Origin: Collinsella aerofaciens
Lineage (GTDB): Bacteria; Actinomycetota; Coriobacteriia; Coriobacteriales; Coriobacteriaceae
DNA length: 32,467 nucleotides
Reading direction: 5' to 3'
NCBI GenBank assembly: GCA_905213725.1
Contig: CAJMJM010000005.1
Location: 1 to 32,467, forward strand
Part shown: positions 7,883 through 16,549 of the stretch, in pieces
Layout of the letters: the number at the start of each line of letters is the position of its first letter
Numbering within the stretch: the stretch's first letter is position 1
Notes under the pieces: generated by a model
What the model saw: only the letters and a program-made list of their open reading frames with translations
What the model was told of the DNA's origin: nothing
Database searches by the model: none
Position numbers and translations under genes: made by a program

Positions 7883-9643
7883 TTATGCCTCGAGGTTTTC
7901 CTCGATCCAGGCGACGGCACCCTTGGGATCCTTAGTGAGGTCGATGTACTGTTTGCCCTTGGGCGACAGCAGCGTGATGCCCAGGCGGTCGGTGTCGGCC
8001 TTCATCTCGTTGTAATAGGTGCGAACCTGCGGAGCCAGGACGATGACGTTGTACTGGTCCATGATGGCGTAGTGGCTGCCGTAGGCACCGGCGTTGGCGG
8101 TAATGTCGATGCCCAGCTCGTCGGCGCCTTCCTTAAGCGCGTTGGCGAGCAGTGCAGAGGTGCCGGCGCCAGCGCACAGAACCAGAACCCTCAGATCCTT
8201 GCCCTTAAGGGCGGACGGAGCTGCGGAGGCCTCAGTGGCAGAAGCGGTCTCGACAACAGGAGCCTCAACGGCGGGGGCGGCAGCGGTCTTGACGGCCTTG
8301 GTCTCCTCGGCCTCTTCTTCGGCCAGGGTCTCGGCCTCCTGCTTGCACAGGACGTTGTCGTAGGCCTTGCAGAACGGGTAGTAGATCAAGAAGTCAACGA
8401 CCAGCAGGACGACAACCAGGACCAGAGAGATCGGCTGGAAGTTGGTGTCGATGAAGGTGCCGATCGGTCCGGGGAGTGCCCACGGCATGGCATAGATAAA
8501 GCCGTTCATGCCCAAAAAGTCGATGAAGAACTTACCAATGAGGACGTTGGCCACGGGGGCAAACAGGAACGGGATCAGGAAGTACGGGTTGAGGATGATG
8601 GGCGCGGCGAACAGCAGCGGCTCGTTGACGGCGAACATCACGGGCACGACAGAGGCTTTGCCGACGGCCTTGAGCTGCTTGGAGCGCATAAAGAGCAGGA
8701 AGATAATCGGGACAATGAACGTGGCGCCGGTGCCGCCGAGTTCGCCGATGTAGTTACCGAAGTTTTCGGTCAGGGCGAGGGCGGGGTGACCGCCGGCCTG
8801 CAGCGTGGCGAGGTTGGTAGTGATGTTGCCAAACAGCGCGGCGTTGAGGGCAGGCTTAACGACCGAGGGGCCGTGGATGCCCATGAACCAGAACAGAGGG
8901 ATCATGAACCAGATGAGGGCGAGGCCGGCGTAGGAATCGGCAGCGGCGAACAGCGGGCTCACCAGCGTGGAGATGACGTTGGCAAACGGGACGGCCAAGC
9001 AGGTGCGGCAGATAACGTCGATGACGGCGACAAACAGGATGGAGAAGCTGAAGGCGAAGATGTCGCGGAAGTTCTGGGCGATGGCGCCGGGGACTTCTTT
9101 GGGCAGCTTGATGGTGATGTCTCGCTTAATGCAGAAGGCATAGATGTTGACCGTGGCAAATGCGGCGACAAAGGAGCTCAGCAGGCCCTTGGTGCCCATG
9201 TTGTCGGTAAAGAACACCGAGACATCGGCGCCGTCGATCTTGGCACTCGTCTGGGTAACGGCCAAGATGAGCATAGCGCACATGGCGGCGACCATGGTGC
9301 TCGTGGCGTTGATGGCCTTGCCGGCAGGCATGCGGCGGTTCTTGGAGCCGGTCAGCGCGCTTGCGGTGGTGCCGGCGACCATGATGCCCACGACGCCCAT
9401 CGTGAAGTTGTAAACCTTGTTGCAGAAGTTCACGACGTCGACGTTCCACCAGTCGGGCAGCGTAAAGCCGCCGACCGTGGCGACAACGCCCGGCAGGGTC
9501 GAAATAAGCAGGAAGACAGAAGAAGACAGGATGATGGGCATTGCTGCCAAAAAGCCGTCTTTAATGGCCTGAAGGTAGATGTTTTTAGAGACCTTGTCGA
9601 AGTACGGCTGACCTTTCTCCAAGAACTTAACGATCGATTCCAT
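7883..9643 (-). CDS. lacE: PTS lactose-family EIICB permease (module 2)
   Basis: This 586-residue permease closely resembles the module 1 EIICB and the partial gene at the window start. EIIC motifs are GIHGPSVV and AVNEPLLFAAP. The linker is rich in Ala, Glu and Thr, and EIIB has Cys490 in VLVLCAGAGTS. It lacks a fused EIIA. The ATG at 9643 follows AGAGGAG. Gene order is reversed relative to modules 1 and 3: here the GH1 gene comes first and EIICB lies 178 nt downstream. That gap contains a run of eight G (9756-9763) and no clear promoter, so the two are probably cotranscribed from the promoter region near 11271-11557. The two modules probably arose by duplication and rearrangement. Confidence 0.93.
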   Translation of the reverse strand: MESIVKFLEKGQPYFDKVSKNIYLQAIKDGFLAAMPIILSSSVFLLISTLPGVVATVGGFTLPDWWNVDVVNFCNKVYNFTMGVVGIMVAGTTASALTGSKNRRMPAGKAINATSTMVAAMCAMLILAVTQTSAKIDGADVSVFFTDNMGTKGLLSSFVAAFATVNIYAFCIKRDITIKLPKEVPGAIAQNFRDIFAFSFSILFVAVIDVICRTCLAVPFANVISTLVSPLFAAADSYAGLALIWFMIPLFWFMGIHGPSVVKPALNAALFGNITTNLATLQAGGHPALALTENFGNYIGELGGTGATFIVPIIFLLFMRSKQLKAVGKASVVPVMFAVNEPLLFAAPIILNPYFLIPFLFAPVANVLIGKFFIDFLGMNGFIYAMPWALPGPIGTFIDTNFQPISLVLVVVLLVVDFLIYYPFCKAYDNVLCKQEAETLAEEEAEETKAVKTAAAPAVEAPVVETASATEASAAPSALKGKDLRVLVLCAGAGTSALLANALKEGADELGIDITANAGAYGSHYAIMDQYNVIVLAPQVRTYYNEMKADTDRLGITLLSPKGKQYIDLTKDPKGAVAWIEENLEA

Positions 9644-9821
9644 AGTTCACGCTCCTCTTTGCATGAAATCTTAATGGCATGGACGTTGAAAACCTATATG
9701 GTCTCCCGCTTGCTAAAAGCCCGGGTGCAGGCGGGGCCGGTCCCAGGGGGAGAGAGGGGGGGGCGGCTGGGTTTGTATCGCATAGGGCCGCTCCCTTCTC
9801 GGGGGAAAGCGAGGCGATGCG

Positions 9822-11270
9822 CTACTGCGCGTCCGCCATAGTGTCGGCGAGCTCCTTGTACCAGAGTGCCGACTGCTTGATGTAGCGTTTTTGCGTGTCG
9901 AAGTCGATGTAGAACAGGCCGTAGCGCTTGTTATAGCCATTGGCCCACGAGAACTGGTCCTGCAGGCTCCAGATAAAGTAGCCCTGGACGTCGACGCCCT
10001 CGGCGCGCGCCTGGAGCACCTTCTCCATGTGCTGGTCGACAAAGTCGATGCGCTCGGGATCGGCGACGATGCCGTTTGCGTCGGGCTCGGGGTCCTTGTG
10101 GCCCAGGCCGTTTTCGGTGATATAGATGACGGGGAGGTTGGGATAGGTGGCGCTGATGTGCTTGAGCGTGTCGTAGAGGCCTTGCGGGTAGATGAGCCAA
10201 TCCCAGTCGGTGGTGGGGATACCCGGCATATCGACCTGCTGCCCGACGCCCTTAAACTTAAAGCACGAGGTGCCCTTGTCTCCGGTGCCGTTAAAGCTGT
10301 TGGTTGACTCGCCATCGTAGGCGGCGATAAACGCCGACTGATAGTAGTTGAGGCCGAACATATCGTTGCGGGGCGCCGCCTTGGCGAGCTCCTCCATGTC
10401 GCTGTCCTCAACCGTAAGTGTGGCGTTGTTGGCACGCAGAATCTCGTTGATGAGTGAGAGGGTGCGCGCGGAGTAGTGACCCAGGAAGGCGCCGTCCATG
10501 ATGAAGTCGGTGTAGAAGGCGTTGTACAGGTCGGCGGCGTGCTGGTCGGCGGGCGAGTCGGTGGCAGGATATGCCGGCGTCAGGACGTTGACCATGCCAA
10601 TGCGTCCGCCCAGGTGCTCGGTCTCGTCAAGATCCTTATACAGGTTGACGGCGCGGGCGTGGGCAACGAGCTCGTTGTGCTGGCTCTGGATGCCGCTCGT
10701 CACATCAAAGTGATGGTTGGGCGGGAAGTTGCCTTGGATGTATTGGGAGTGCGAGAGGCTGATGAGCTCGTTGATGGTGAACCAATTCTTGACCTCGCGG
10801 AACTCGCGGAAGCAGAACTCGGCATAGCGCACATAGGCGTCGACGGTCTTGCGGTTGAGCCAGTCGCCCTGGTTGAACAGGGCGGCGGGGGAGTCAAAGT
10901 GATGCAGGGACACATAGGGCTCGACGCCATACTTTTTGCAGCAGGCGAACAGCTCGTGGTAGTGCTTAACGCCCTCGGCGAGGGGTTCGGCATCGTCGCC
11001 GTTGGGGAAGATGCGGGTCCAGGCGATGGACACACGAATGGCGTTGAGTCCATGCTCGGCAGAAAGGCGGATATCCTCCTCGTAGCGGTTGTAGAAATCA
11101 CTGGCCGGGTCGGGCAAAAAGCGACCCTGGGCGACAAGGTAATCGTCCCACATGGTCTTACCCTTGCCTGCCACCTTCGTGGAACCTTCCGTTTGGTACG
11201 CGGCGGTTGCGGCGCCCCAAACAAAGCCCTTCGGCAGCTGCTGTACGCGGTTTAGCAAAGACATATGCAT
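9822..11270 (-). CDS. lacG: 6-phospho-beta-galactosidase, GH1 (module 2)
   Basis: This 482-residue GH1 enzyme has acid/base Glu168 in FTINELIS and nucleophile Glu386 in YITENGLG. The 6-phosphate pocket is Ser441, Lys448 and Tyr450 in FSWANGYNKRYG, with the galactosidase-type Trp442. It is the most divergent of the three GH1 paralogues (NEL instead of NEI, an extra ETEHLGG-containing stretch and a DPEPDANG insertion), so a different aglycone preference is plausible. Two starts fit: ATG at 11270, 4 nt after GAGAGGGTGT, or ATG at 11264. It is the first gene of the module 2 operon, with LacI-type operators upstream and LacI 2 divergent. Confidence 0.92.
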   Translation of the reverse strand: MHMSLLNRVQQLPKGFVWGAATAAYQTEGSTKVAGKGKTMWDDYLVAQGRFLPDPASDFYNRYEEDIRLSAEHGLNAIRVSIAWTRIFPNGDDAEPLAEGVKHYHELFACCKKYGVEPYVSLHHFDSPAALFNQGDWLNRKTVDAYVRYAEFCFREFREVKNWFTINELISLSHSQYIQGNFPPNHHFDVTSGIQSQHNELVAHARAVNLYKDLDETEHLGGRIGMVNVLTPAYPATDSPADQHAADLYNAFYTDFIMDGAFLGHYSARTLSLINEILRANNATLTVEDSDMEELAKAAPRNDMFGLNYYQSAFIAAYDGESTNSFNGTGDKGTSCFKFKGVGQQVDMPGIPTTDWDWLIYPQGLYDTLKHISATYPNLPVIYITENGLGHKDPEPDANGIVADPERIDFVDQHMEKVLQARAEGVDVQGYFIWSLQDQFSWANGYNKRYGLFYIDFDTQKRYIKQSALWYKELADTMADAQ

Positions 11271-11287
11271 ACACCCTCTCGTCTCGC

Positions 11288-11302
11288 TGTTCGATATTGT
11301 GC
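11288..11302. promoter_or_regulatory. TGTTCGATATTG box upstream of module 2
   Basis: TGTTCGATATTGTGC is nearly identical to the box upstream of lacF (17586) and, inverted, upstream of the aldolase (31311). It lies in the probable leader of the GH1 2 transcript. Confidence 0.45.
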
Positions 11303-11384
11303 GTTTGCGCTCAGGAGGCTCCCTGGTTAGCGTTCAGCGGTGAAAAAGCCCGATAAACACTATCTTAAAATGATTAGAACCAAA

Positions 11385-11422
11385 ATAAGCACGTGAACAT
11401 TTGACAATGAGCACGTTAACAT
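11385..11422. promoter_or_regulatory. Paired LacI-type operators of module 2
   Basis: ATA-AGC-ACGT-GAA-CAT (11385-11400) and ATG-AGC-ACGT-TAA-CAT (11407-11422) start 22 bp apart, so they lie on nearly the same helical face. Both carry the AGC triplet, which is also in the third copy at 11539 and in no other module. Confidence 0.8.
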
Positions 11423-11497
11423 CCGGCTGGGATGTATAGAAACAAAACAACTTCAAACAGCCGCGAACGGTTGTATTTGTTCGGTAAGCGGTTTTGA

Positions 11498-11554
11498 TTG
11501 ACAGAAGTTTTCATGTTGTTGTATATGGCTCGGGTATCATGAGCACGTTATCAA
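11498..11554 (+). promoter_or_regulatory. Promoter and autoregulatory operator of LacI regulator 2
   Basis: TTGACA (11498-11503) is 18 nt from TATATG (11522-11527), a plausible sigma-70 promoter. The operator ATG-AGC-ACGT-TAT-CAA (11539-11554) lies at or just after the expected start site, which suggests negative autoregulation and possible looping to the pair 132 bp away. Confidence 0.65.
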
Positions 11555-11605
11555 TGTATGTACGATGCGCCATGGGCGCGGGGAATAGTTGGGAAGCAGG
11601 TTAGC

Positions 11606-12643
11606 GTGGAAGGCATGGATCAGCAGACAAGGAATGGTCGTTCGGCGAGCGCGGCAGAGGTTGCGGCGCTCGCTGGCGTGAGCCGCCAGACTGTGTCTCG
11701 CGTGGTCAACGGTATGCCCAACGTGACGGAAAAGACGCGCAAGCGTGTGCTGGCCGCCATGGAAGAGCTGGGCTTTCGTCCCAATTTTGCTGGAGCGGCG
11801 TTGCGCGGCGGGTCGTATCGTTCTATTGGCCTGTGCATGTACAACATCACACGTGTCGGTAACCTGGCGACGCTTGAGGGTATCATGCAAGCGGCGCGCG
11901 AGCACGATTTTGCCGTCACTATGATCGAGATGGGCGGCGACAAGCCCTATACACTTGCCGATGCCTCGCGCCGCATGGTCGAGCGACCCGTCGACGGCAT
12001 GATTCTCAACATGAACCGCATGGCTCCCGATTTTGAGGAGTTTGTTCCCCAGCCGGGAGTGCGAACGGTCATCCTGTCCATGTATGCGCATCCGCGCTGC
12101 ACGACGATCGACTCCGACCAGTATGGTTCGTGCGAGCTGTTGACCAATTATCTGCTGGAACATGGTCACTCGAATATGCGGTTTGTGGCGGGTCCGGAAA
12201 ACTCGATTTCCTCGCGTTTTCGTGAGGCCGGTTGGCGCGATACGCTGGGTCGTGCTCATGTCGATGCCGCTCCGATGCTGCGTGGCGATTGGAGTGCGGA
12301 CAGTGGGTACGCCATGGGCGAGCGGATTGCGGCCGAGGTGCTTGCCGGCGGGTCGCAGGCGCCGACTGCCGTGCTTGCGGCAAATGACCAGATGGCGCTG
12401 GGCGTTATCGCCGCGCTCGAGAACGCGGGCCTGTCCGTGCCCGACGACGTGAGCGTGGTTGGTATCGACGACGCACTCGAGGGACTTGTTCCTCACAATC
12501 GACTGACGACGCTGCGATTTGATTTGCGCGGTGTCGGTAAGCTTGCGTTTGAGGCGGCGATTGGAGAGAGCTCGTCTATCGAGGCGATTCATGTGCCGAG
12601 TACGCTGGTCGAACGCTCGACTGTTAGGGACATACGGGGTTAG
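11606..12643 (+). CDS. LacI-family transcriptional repressor (module 2)
   Basis: This regulator has about 345 residues from GTG 11606; ATG 11615 is the alternative. A frame open from 11558 would add an unlikely extension and would begin next to the operator at 11539. The helix-turn-helix is AEVAALAGVSRQTVSRVVN with Arg27-Gln28 at the specificity positions. The effector domain has GDWSADSGYAMG, AANDQMALG and VPDDVSVVGIDDA. It is divergent from the GH1-EIICB operon and has operators on both sides of the intergenic region, so it is probably the local repressor. Downstream it converges on GH1 3 across a repeat pair. Confidence 0.92.
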   Translation: MEGMDQQTRNGRSASAAEVAALAGVSRQTVSRVVNGMPNVTEKTRKRVLAAMEELGFRPNFAGAALRGGSYRSIGLCMYNITRVGNLATLEGIMQAAREHDFAVTMIEMGGDKPYTLADASRRMVERPVDGMILNMNRMAPDFEEFVPQPGVRTVILSMYAHPRCTTIDSDQYGSCELLTNYLLEHGHSNMRFVAGPENSISSRFREAGWRDTLGRAHVDAAPMLRGDWSADSGYAMGERIAAEVLAGGSQAPTAVLAANDQMALGVIAALENAGLSVPDDVSVVGIDDALEGLVPHNRLTTLRFDLRGVGKLAFEAAIGESSSIEAIHVPSTLVERSTVRDIRG

Positions 12644-12657
12644 GTCCTACTCCGTTT

Positions 12658-12799
12658 GTCTCGATTTGTAACAGGTAGACGGTCAAAAGCGGGCTACGTG
12701 TTACAGATTTAGATTCTTCGGAAAGAGCAATCCTGTTCGTCTCAATCTGTAACAGCTAGGACCAAAAAACTCGGCTAGATGTTACAGATCGAGACAAAC
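12658..12799. repeat. Pair of palindromic intergenic repeats (types 1 and 2), copy B
   Basis: The type 1 unit (12658-12714) keeps the AGACGGTCAAAAG centre, and the type 2 unit (12735-12799) keeps CTAGGACCAAAAAACTCGGC. Order, orientation and inter-unit spacing (about 25 nt) match copy A at 2923-3059. Confidence 0.85.
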
Positions 12800-12813
12800 G
12801 GCTCCCGACCAGC

Positions 12814-12864
12814 CCAAAAACAAAAAGACCGGGGGCGGCGCGCCGTGTGACGTGCCGCCCCCGG
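12814..12864 (-). terminator. Rho-independent terminator of module 3
   Basis: A perfect 11-bp stem (CCGGGGGCGGC and GCCGCCCCCGG, 12829-12864) is followed on the minus strand by TCTTTTTGTTTTTGGG. It lies 46 nt after the GH1 3 stop. Confidence 0.92.
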
Positions 12865-12910
12865 CTGAGAAATGGGGACAGGTTGTGTGAGCGGGCAACC
12901 CCGCCAGCCA

Positions 12911-14350
12911 CTAGTCCAGACGACGGGTCTGCGCCACGTGCTTGTACCAGTAGGCGCTTGCCTTGGGCGTGCGCTTCTGGGTTTCAAAGTCAACGTAAAA
13001 GAAGCCGTAACGCTTGTTGTAGCCATTGGTCCAGGAGAACTGATCCTGCAGGCTCCACAGGAAGTAGCCGCCCACGTTGACGCCCACCTCCATGGCCTTG
13101 AGCAGCCAACGCAGGTGCTGCTCGATGTAGTCGATGCGCGGCTGGTCGTCCACAAAACCGTTCTTGTAGGGGTCCTTGTAGCCCATGCCGTTCTCGGTGA
13201 TGAAGATCTGCTTGTAGTTGGGGTAGCGCTGCTTAATGTAGACGAGCAGATCGAACAGACCCTCGGGATAGATGATCCAGTCCCAGTCGGTGGTGGGGAT
13301 GCCGGGCTTGTTCACATGCTCGCCAATGCCCTTGACGCGCCAGCGACCGGTGCCCTTCTCGCCCGTACCGTTGTGGTGCAGGTCGTTCTCGCCATCGTAA
13401 GCCTTCAAAAAACGGCACTGATAGTTGTTAACGCCCAGGTAGTCGTTGTAGAGCGCTGCCTCGCGCATAATCTCGAGGTCCTCGTCCAAGATCTCGATGG
13501 TGCCGCCCGAGACGGCAGCCAGGCGGTTGGCGCACTCGAGGGTGTCGGGGGCATACTCGCCGCGGAACGTCGCGTCGAGCAAAAACTGGTTTTGCAGCAC
13601 GTGCTCGTTGTTGGCGGCTTTGATGTCGGCGGGGTCGTTCTCGTTGAGCGGGTACTTAAACTCCAGCGACTGGATGACGCCGATTTTGCCCTTAAAGCCG
13701 CCGTTGTGGAAGGCCAGCACGGCCTTGGCGTGGGCGAGCATCATGTTGTGCTCGCACTGGAAGGCCTCGGCCAGATGCGCCTTGACGCCACCGGGGAAGG
13801 TGCCCTCGATGTAGGTGTTGGAGGCGTCGGCCCAGATCTCGTTAAAGGTGAACCAGTAGGTCACCTGGTCGGCGTACTCCTTAAAGCAGAAGGTGGCAAA
13901 GTCCACAAAGGCGTCGATGGTCTCGCGGTTGAGGAAGTCGCCCTTCTCAAAGAGGGGAAGCGGCGTGTCAAAGTGATGCAGCGTGACGAACGGCTCAACG
14001 TGGTGCTTGTGGCACTCGGCGAAGAGATCGTGGTAGAACTGGACGCCCTCGGGGTTGATTTCGCCGGTGCCGTTGGGGAAGATGCGGCTCCAGGCGATGG
14101 AGAGGCGAATGCCGTTGATGCCGAACTCCTCGCACAGCTCCAGGTCGACGGGGTACTGGTTGTAGAAGTCCGAAGCGGGGTCGGGGGAGAAGCGCCCCTG
14201 GGCCTCCAGAAAGTCGTCCCAGGCAACCTTGCCCTTACCGTGAGTGCGGGTCTCGCCCTCTACCTGGTAGGCAGCGGTGGCGCCGCCAAAGACAAAGTCC
14301 TCGGGAAACTGCGCGGGCGGGTTGGTGACGCTAGCAGGATTAACGGACAT
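12911..14350 (-). CDS. lacG: 6-phospho-beta-galactosidase, GH1 (module 3)
   Basis: This 479-residue GH1 enzyme is close to the module 1 copy. The acid/base is Glu171 in TFNEI and the nucleophile Glu386 in FITENGMG. The phosphate pocket is Ser439, Lys446 and Tyr448 with galactosidase-type Trp440 in FSWTNGYNKRYG. The N terminus carries about eight extra residues before the QFPEDFVFGGATAAYQ core. The ATG at 14350 has only a weak GGAT Shine-Dalgarno. It lies 66 nt downstream of the module 3 EIICB, separated by a strong hairpin. It would hydrolyse the phospho-sugar delivered by that permease. Confidence 0.93.
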   Translation of the reverse strand: MSVNPASVTNPPAQFPEDFVFGGATAAYQVEGETRTHGKGKVAWDDFLEAQGRFSPDPASDFYNQYPVDLELCEEFGINGIRLSIAWSRIFPNGTGEINPEGVQFYHDLFAECHKHHVEPFVTLHHFDTPLPLFEKGDFLNRETIDAFVDFATFCFKEYADQVTYWFTFNEIWADASNTYIEGTFPGGVKAHLAEAFQCEHNMMLAHAKAVLAFHNGGFKGKIGVIQSLEFKYPLNENDPADIKAANNEHVLQNQFLLDATFRGEYAPDTLECANRLAAVSGGTIEILDEDLEIMREAALYNDYLGVNNYQCRFLKAYDGENDLHHNGTGEKGTGRWRVKGIGEHVNKPGIPTTDWDWIIYPEGLFDLLVYIKQRYPNYKQIFITENGMGYKDPYKNGFVDDQPRIDYIEQHLRWLLKAMEVGVNVGGYFLWSLQDQFSWTNGYNKRYGFFYVDFETQKRTPKASAYWYKHVAQTRRLD

Positions 14351-14374
14351 GATGATCCAATCGTCTAAATCGAA

Positions 14375-14406
14375 GGGCCAGCCGGTCTTGGATGGTCGGC
14401 TGGCCC
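14375..14406 (-). other. Intercistronic hairpin between EIICB and GH1 of module 3
   Basis: A perfect 10-bp stem (GGGCCAGCCG and CGGCTGGCCC) with a roughly 12-nt loop lies 10 nt after the EIICB stop and 24 nt before the GH1 start. It lacks a T-tract. It is positionally equivalent to the module 1 hairpin at 4605-4631 but different in sequence. Confidence 0.65.
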
Positions 14407-14416
14407 TGGGCGTTAC

Positions 14417-16192
14417 TTACTTCGAAAGTTGCTCACTCACGAAGGCGAGAGACTTGTCGCCGTTCTGGGAGAGCTCGATGTACTGCTTGCCACGGCAGGC
14501 GACGCACTTGTTGCCCACGCGCTCACAGTCCTTCTGCAGGTCGGCCAGGTAGCTTGCGGCCTGCGGGGCCAGGACGACCAGGTCAAAGTCGGGGAGCATG
14601 TCCACGTGGTTGCCATAGGCCTCGGCAGCGGTCTCGAGGTTAATGCCGCGCTCCTTGGCGGCCTTGGCCAGCGCGTTGGCGAGCAGCCCCGAGGTTCCGC
14701 CGCCCTGGCAGAGCACGAGCACGCGCTTGCCGTTGAGGTCGCTGGCGGTCGTTGTCTCGGCAGCGGGTGCTGCGGAAGCGGCGGGGGAGTCGGCCTTCAC
14801 GGCCTCGGCAGCAGCGCCGTCGGCAACGCTCTTGGCGTCAGCCTTGCCCTGGAAGGCATCGTTGAGCTTGGCGGCCTTCTCGGCGTTCTTGGCGGCGAGC
14901 TCCTCCTGGGAGATCTCGGCCTCCTCGGCGCACTTCTGGGCGTCATAGGCACGGAAGAACGGGTAGTACAGAACGAAGTCGATGACCAGGATAAGGGCGA
15001 GCATCACAAAAGCGAGCGGCTGGAAGCCCAGGCCCATGATGGTGCCGATGGGGCCGGGGACGGTCCAAGGCAGGGTGTACATAAAGCCGTTCATGCCCAA
15101 GAAGTCGATAAAGATCTTGAGGATCCAGATGTTGGCGATCGGGGCAAAGACAAACGGGACAAAGAAGACGGGGTTGAGCACGATGGGCGCGGCGAACAGC
15201 AGCGGCTCGTTGACGGCAAAGCAGACGGGGACGATGGCGGCCTTACCGACGGCGCGCATCTCCTGAGACTTGGCCAGGAAGCAGAACATAAAGACCAGGA
15301 CGAGCGTGGCGCCGGTGCCGCCCATGCAGACGACGAAGTACTGGGCACCCTGGGTCAGGACAGCGGAAGCGTGCTGGCCGGCCTGGAACGCAGCCAGGTT
15401 GTCGGTCATGTTGGCAACGAGGGCGGCGGCGATGGCGGGCTCGACGATCGAGGGGCCGTGGACGCCCACGAACCAGAAGAGGCTCATAGCGCCGTAGATC
15501 ACAGCGAGGCCGATGTAGCCGTCGGCAGCGGTGAACAGGGGCTGGAACACCTGGATGACGCCCTGGGCAAAGCAGAAGCCAAAAGCAGCGCGGAAGACGA
15601 TGTCAAAGACCCAAAAGACGGTGATGCAGACGGAGAAGGGGATGATGTCCTTAAAGGTCTGCGAGATGTTGGGCGGAACCTGCTCGGGCATCGTGACGGT
15701 GATGTTGCGCTTAATGAAGAACTTGTAGATGATGCCGGTCACAAACGCAGCGATGAAGGCGGTCAGCAGGCCCTTGGAACCAAGGTAGGTGGTGTTGAAG
15801 CCGCTGGCAGCGTCCGTGGCGATCGTGTCGCTCGAAAGGAGCAAGAAGCCGATGATGGCCGCGCACATGCACGAGATAAAGTTGATCTGGTTGTTCTTGG
15901 GCAGGTCGCGGTTCTGCGCGTCGGCGAAGTGCTTGGCCGTGGTGGCGGCGCAGGCGATGGCCAGGATGCCCATGGAGTAGTTGTAGCACTTCCACAGGGC
16001 GTTGTTGATGTCATCGGGCCAGTAGAAACCCCAGATGTTGGGGACCGAGGCTACCAGGCAGAAGATGGACGAGAAGATGATGATGGGGATGACGGAGATA
16101 AAGCCGTCGCGGATCGCCTTGAGGTACTTGTTGCGGGCGATCGCGTTGAAAAAGGGCTGGCCCTTTTCGATGATGGCGATGAGTTGCTCCAT
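14417..16192 (-). CDS. PTS lactose-family EIICB permease (module 3)
   Basis: This 591-residue EIICB is the most divergent permease of the set. EIIC has GVHGPSIVEPAIAAALV and AVNEPLLFAAP. An Ala/Lys/Glu-rich linker leads to EIIB with Cys495 in VLVLCQGGGTS. The EIIB end differs from the others (DCERVGNKCVACRGKQYIELSQNGDKS, with extra cysteines), and the central fold has YGNHVDMLPDFD in place of YGSHYAIMDQYN, so it may recognise its EIIA partner or substrate differently. The start at 16192 follows TTAGGAGC. It is the first gene of the module 3 operon and is divergent from LacI 3. A cellobiose-like or other beta-glycoside substrate is possible, although its GH1 partner looks galactosidase-type. 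Confidence 0.92.
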   Translation of the reverse strand: MEQLIAIIEKGQPFFNAIARNKYLKAIRDGFISVIPIIIFSSIFCLVASVPNIWGFYWPDDINNALWKCYNYSMGILAIACAATTAKHFADAQNRDLPKNNQINFISCMCAAIIGFLLLSSDTIATDAASGFNTTYLGSKGLLTAFIAAFVTGIIYKFFIKRNITVTMPEQVPPNISQTFKDIIPFSVCITVFWVFDIVFRAAFGFCFAQGVIQVFQPLFTAADGYIGLAVIYGAMSLFWFVGVHGPSIVEPAIAAALVANMTDNLAAFQAGQHASAVLTQGAQYFVVCMGGTGATLVLVFMFCFLAKSQEMRAVGKAAIVPVCFAVNEPLLFAAPIVLNPVFFVPFVFAPIANIWILKIFIDFLGMNGFMYTLPWTVPGPIGTIMGLGFQPLAFVMLALILVIDFVLYYPFFRAYDAQKCAEEAEISQEELAAKNAEKAAKLNDAFQGKADAKSVADGAAAEAVKADSPAASAAPAAETTTASDLNGKRVLVLCQGGGTSGLLANALAKAAKERGINLETAAEAYGNHVDMLPDFDLVVLAPQAASYLADLQKDCERVGNKCVACRGKQYIELSQNGDKSLAFVSEQLSK

Positions 16193-16254
16193 GCAATGCT
16201 CCTAAGAGTCGGTGGGTTAGCAACGATGGTAGCTTTTGGCGTTCGGTTGCCAAA

Positions 16255-16270
16255 ATGTTGACGTTGCCAT
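16255..16270. promoter_or_regulatory. LacI-type operator 3a
   Basis: ATG-TTG-ACGT-TGC-CAT is embedded in a longer imperfect palindrome (CAAAATG to CATTTTG). It lies 62 bp upstream of the EIICB 3 start. Confidence 0.8.
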
Positions 16271-16374
16271 TTTGTGACACAAAAAAAGACGCGAACCGGT
16301 GGTTCCTGTGCCTGCGAACCGTCGATTCCTTACGCGTAAACGTTTGAGCCGCCCGGTGGCTCTGTGTTTGCACA

Positions 16375-16390
16375 ATGGCAACGTTAACAT
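16375..16390. promoter_or_regulatory. LacI-type operator 3b
   Basis: ATG-GCA-ACGT-TAA-CAT lies exactly 120 bp from operator 3a. Read on the opposite strand it is ATG-TTA-ACGT-TGC-CAT, nearly identical to 3a. The spacing would permit looping between the two divergent promoters. Further right (16424-16436) a GTCGGTGAACGGT element resembles those near the other regulators. Confidence 0.8.
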
Positions 16391-16549
16391 TTGGGCACCA
16401 AAAGCCGTTCGGGGAAGCAAAAATGTCGGTGAACGGTAGGTTTTGGGTGGTGAGCGTATGGTGGGGGAGGCGTTGGATATACTTGAAGGCGTTTCATTTG
16501 AATGCGCAGGGTGCCACCAATGGCATCGTTGACATAGAAAGATCAATCT

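Noticed and set aside
9756..9763. Run of eight G between GH1 2 and EIICB 2 as a phase-variation tract
   Set aside because: It is in a noncoding gap without a recognisable promoter; short and unsupported by other evidence.
7814..16261. Other long plus-strand frames opposite the EIICB and GH1 genes (7814-9841, 12872-14368, 14429-16261)
   Set aside because: They are antisense shadows with the same compositional bias; the minus-strand genes have intact catalytic motifs and ribosome sites.
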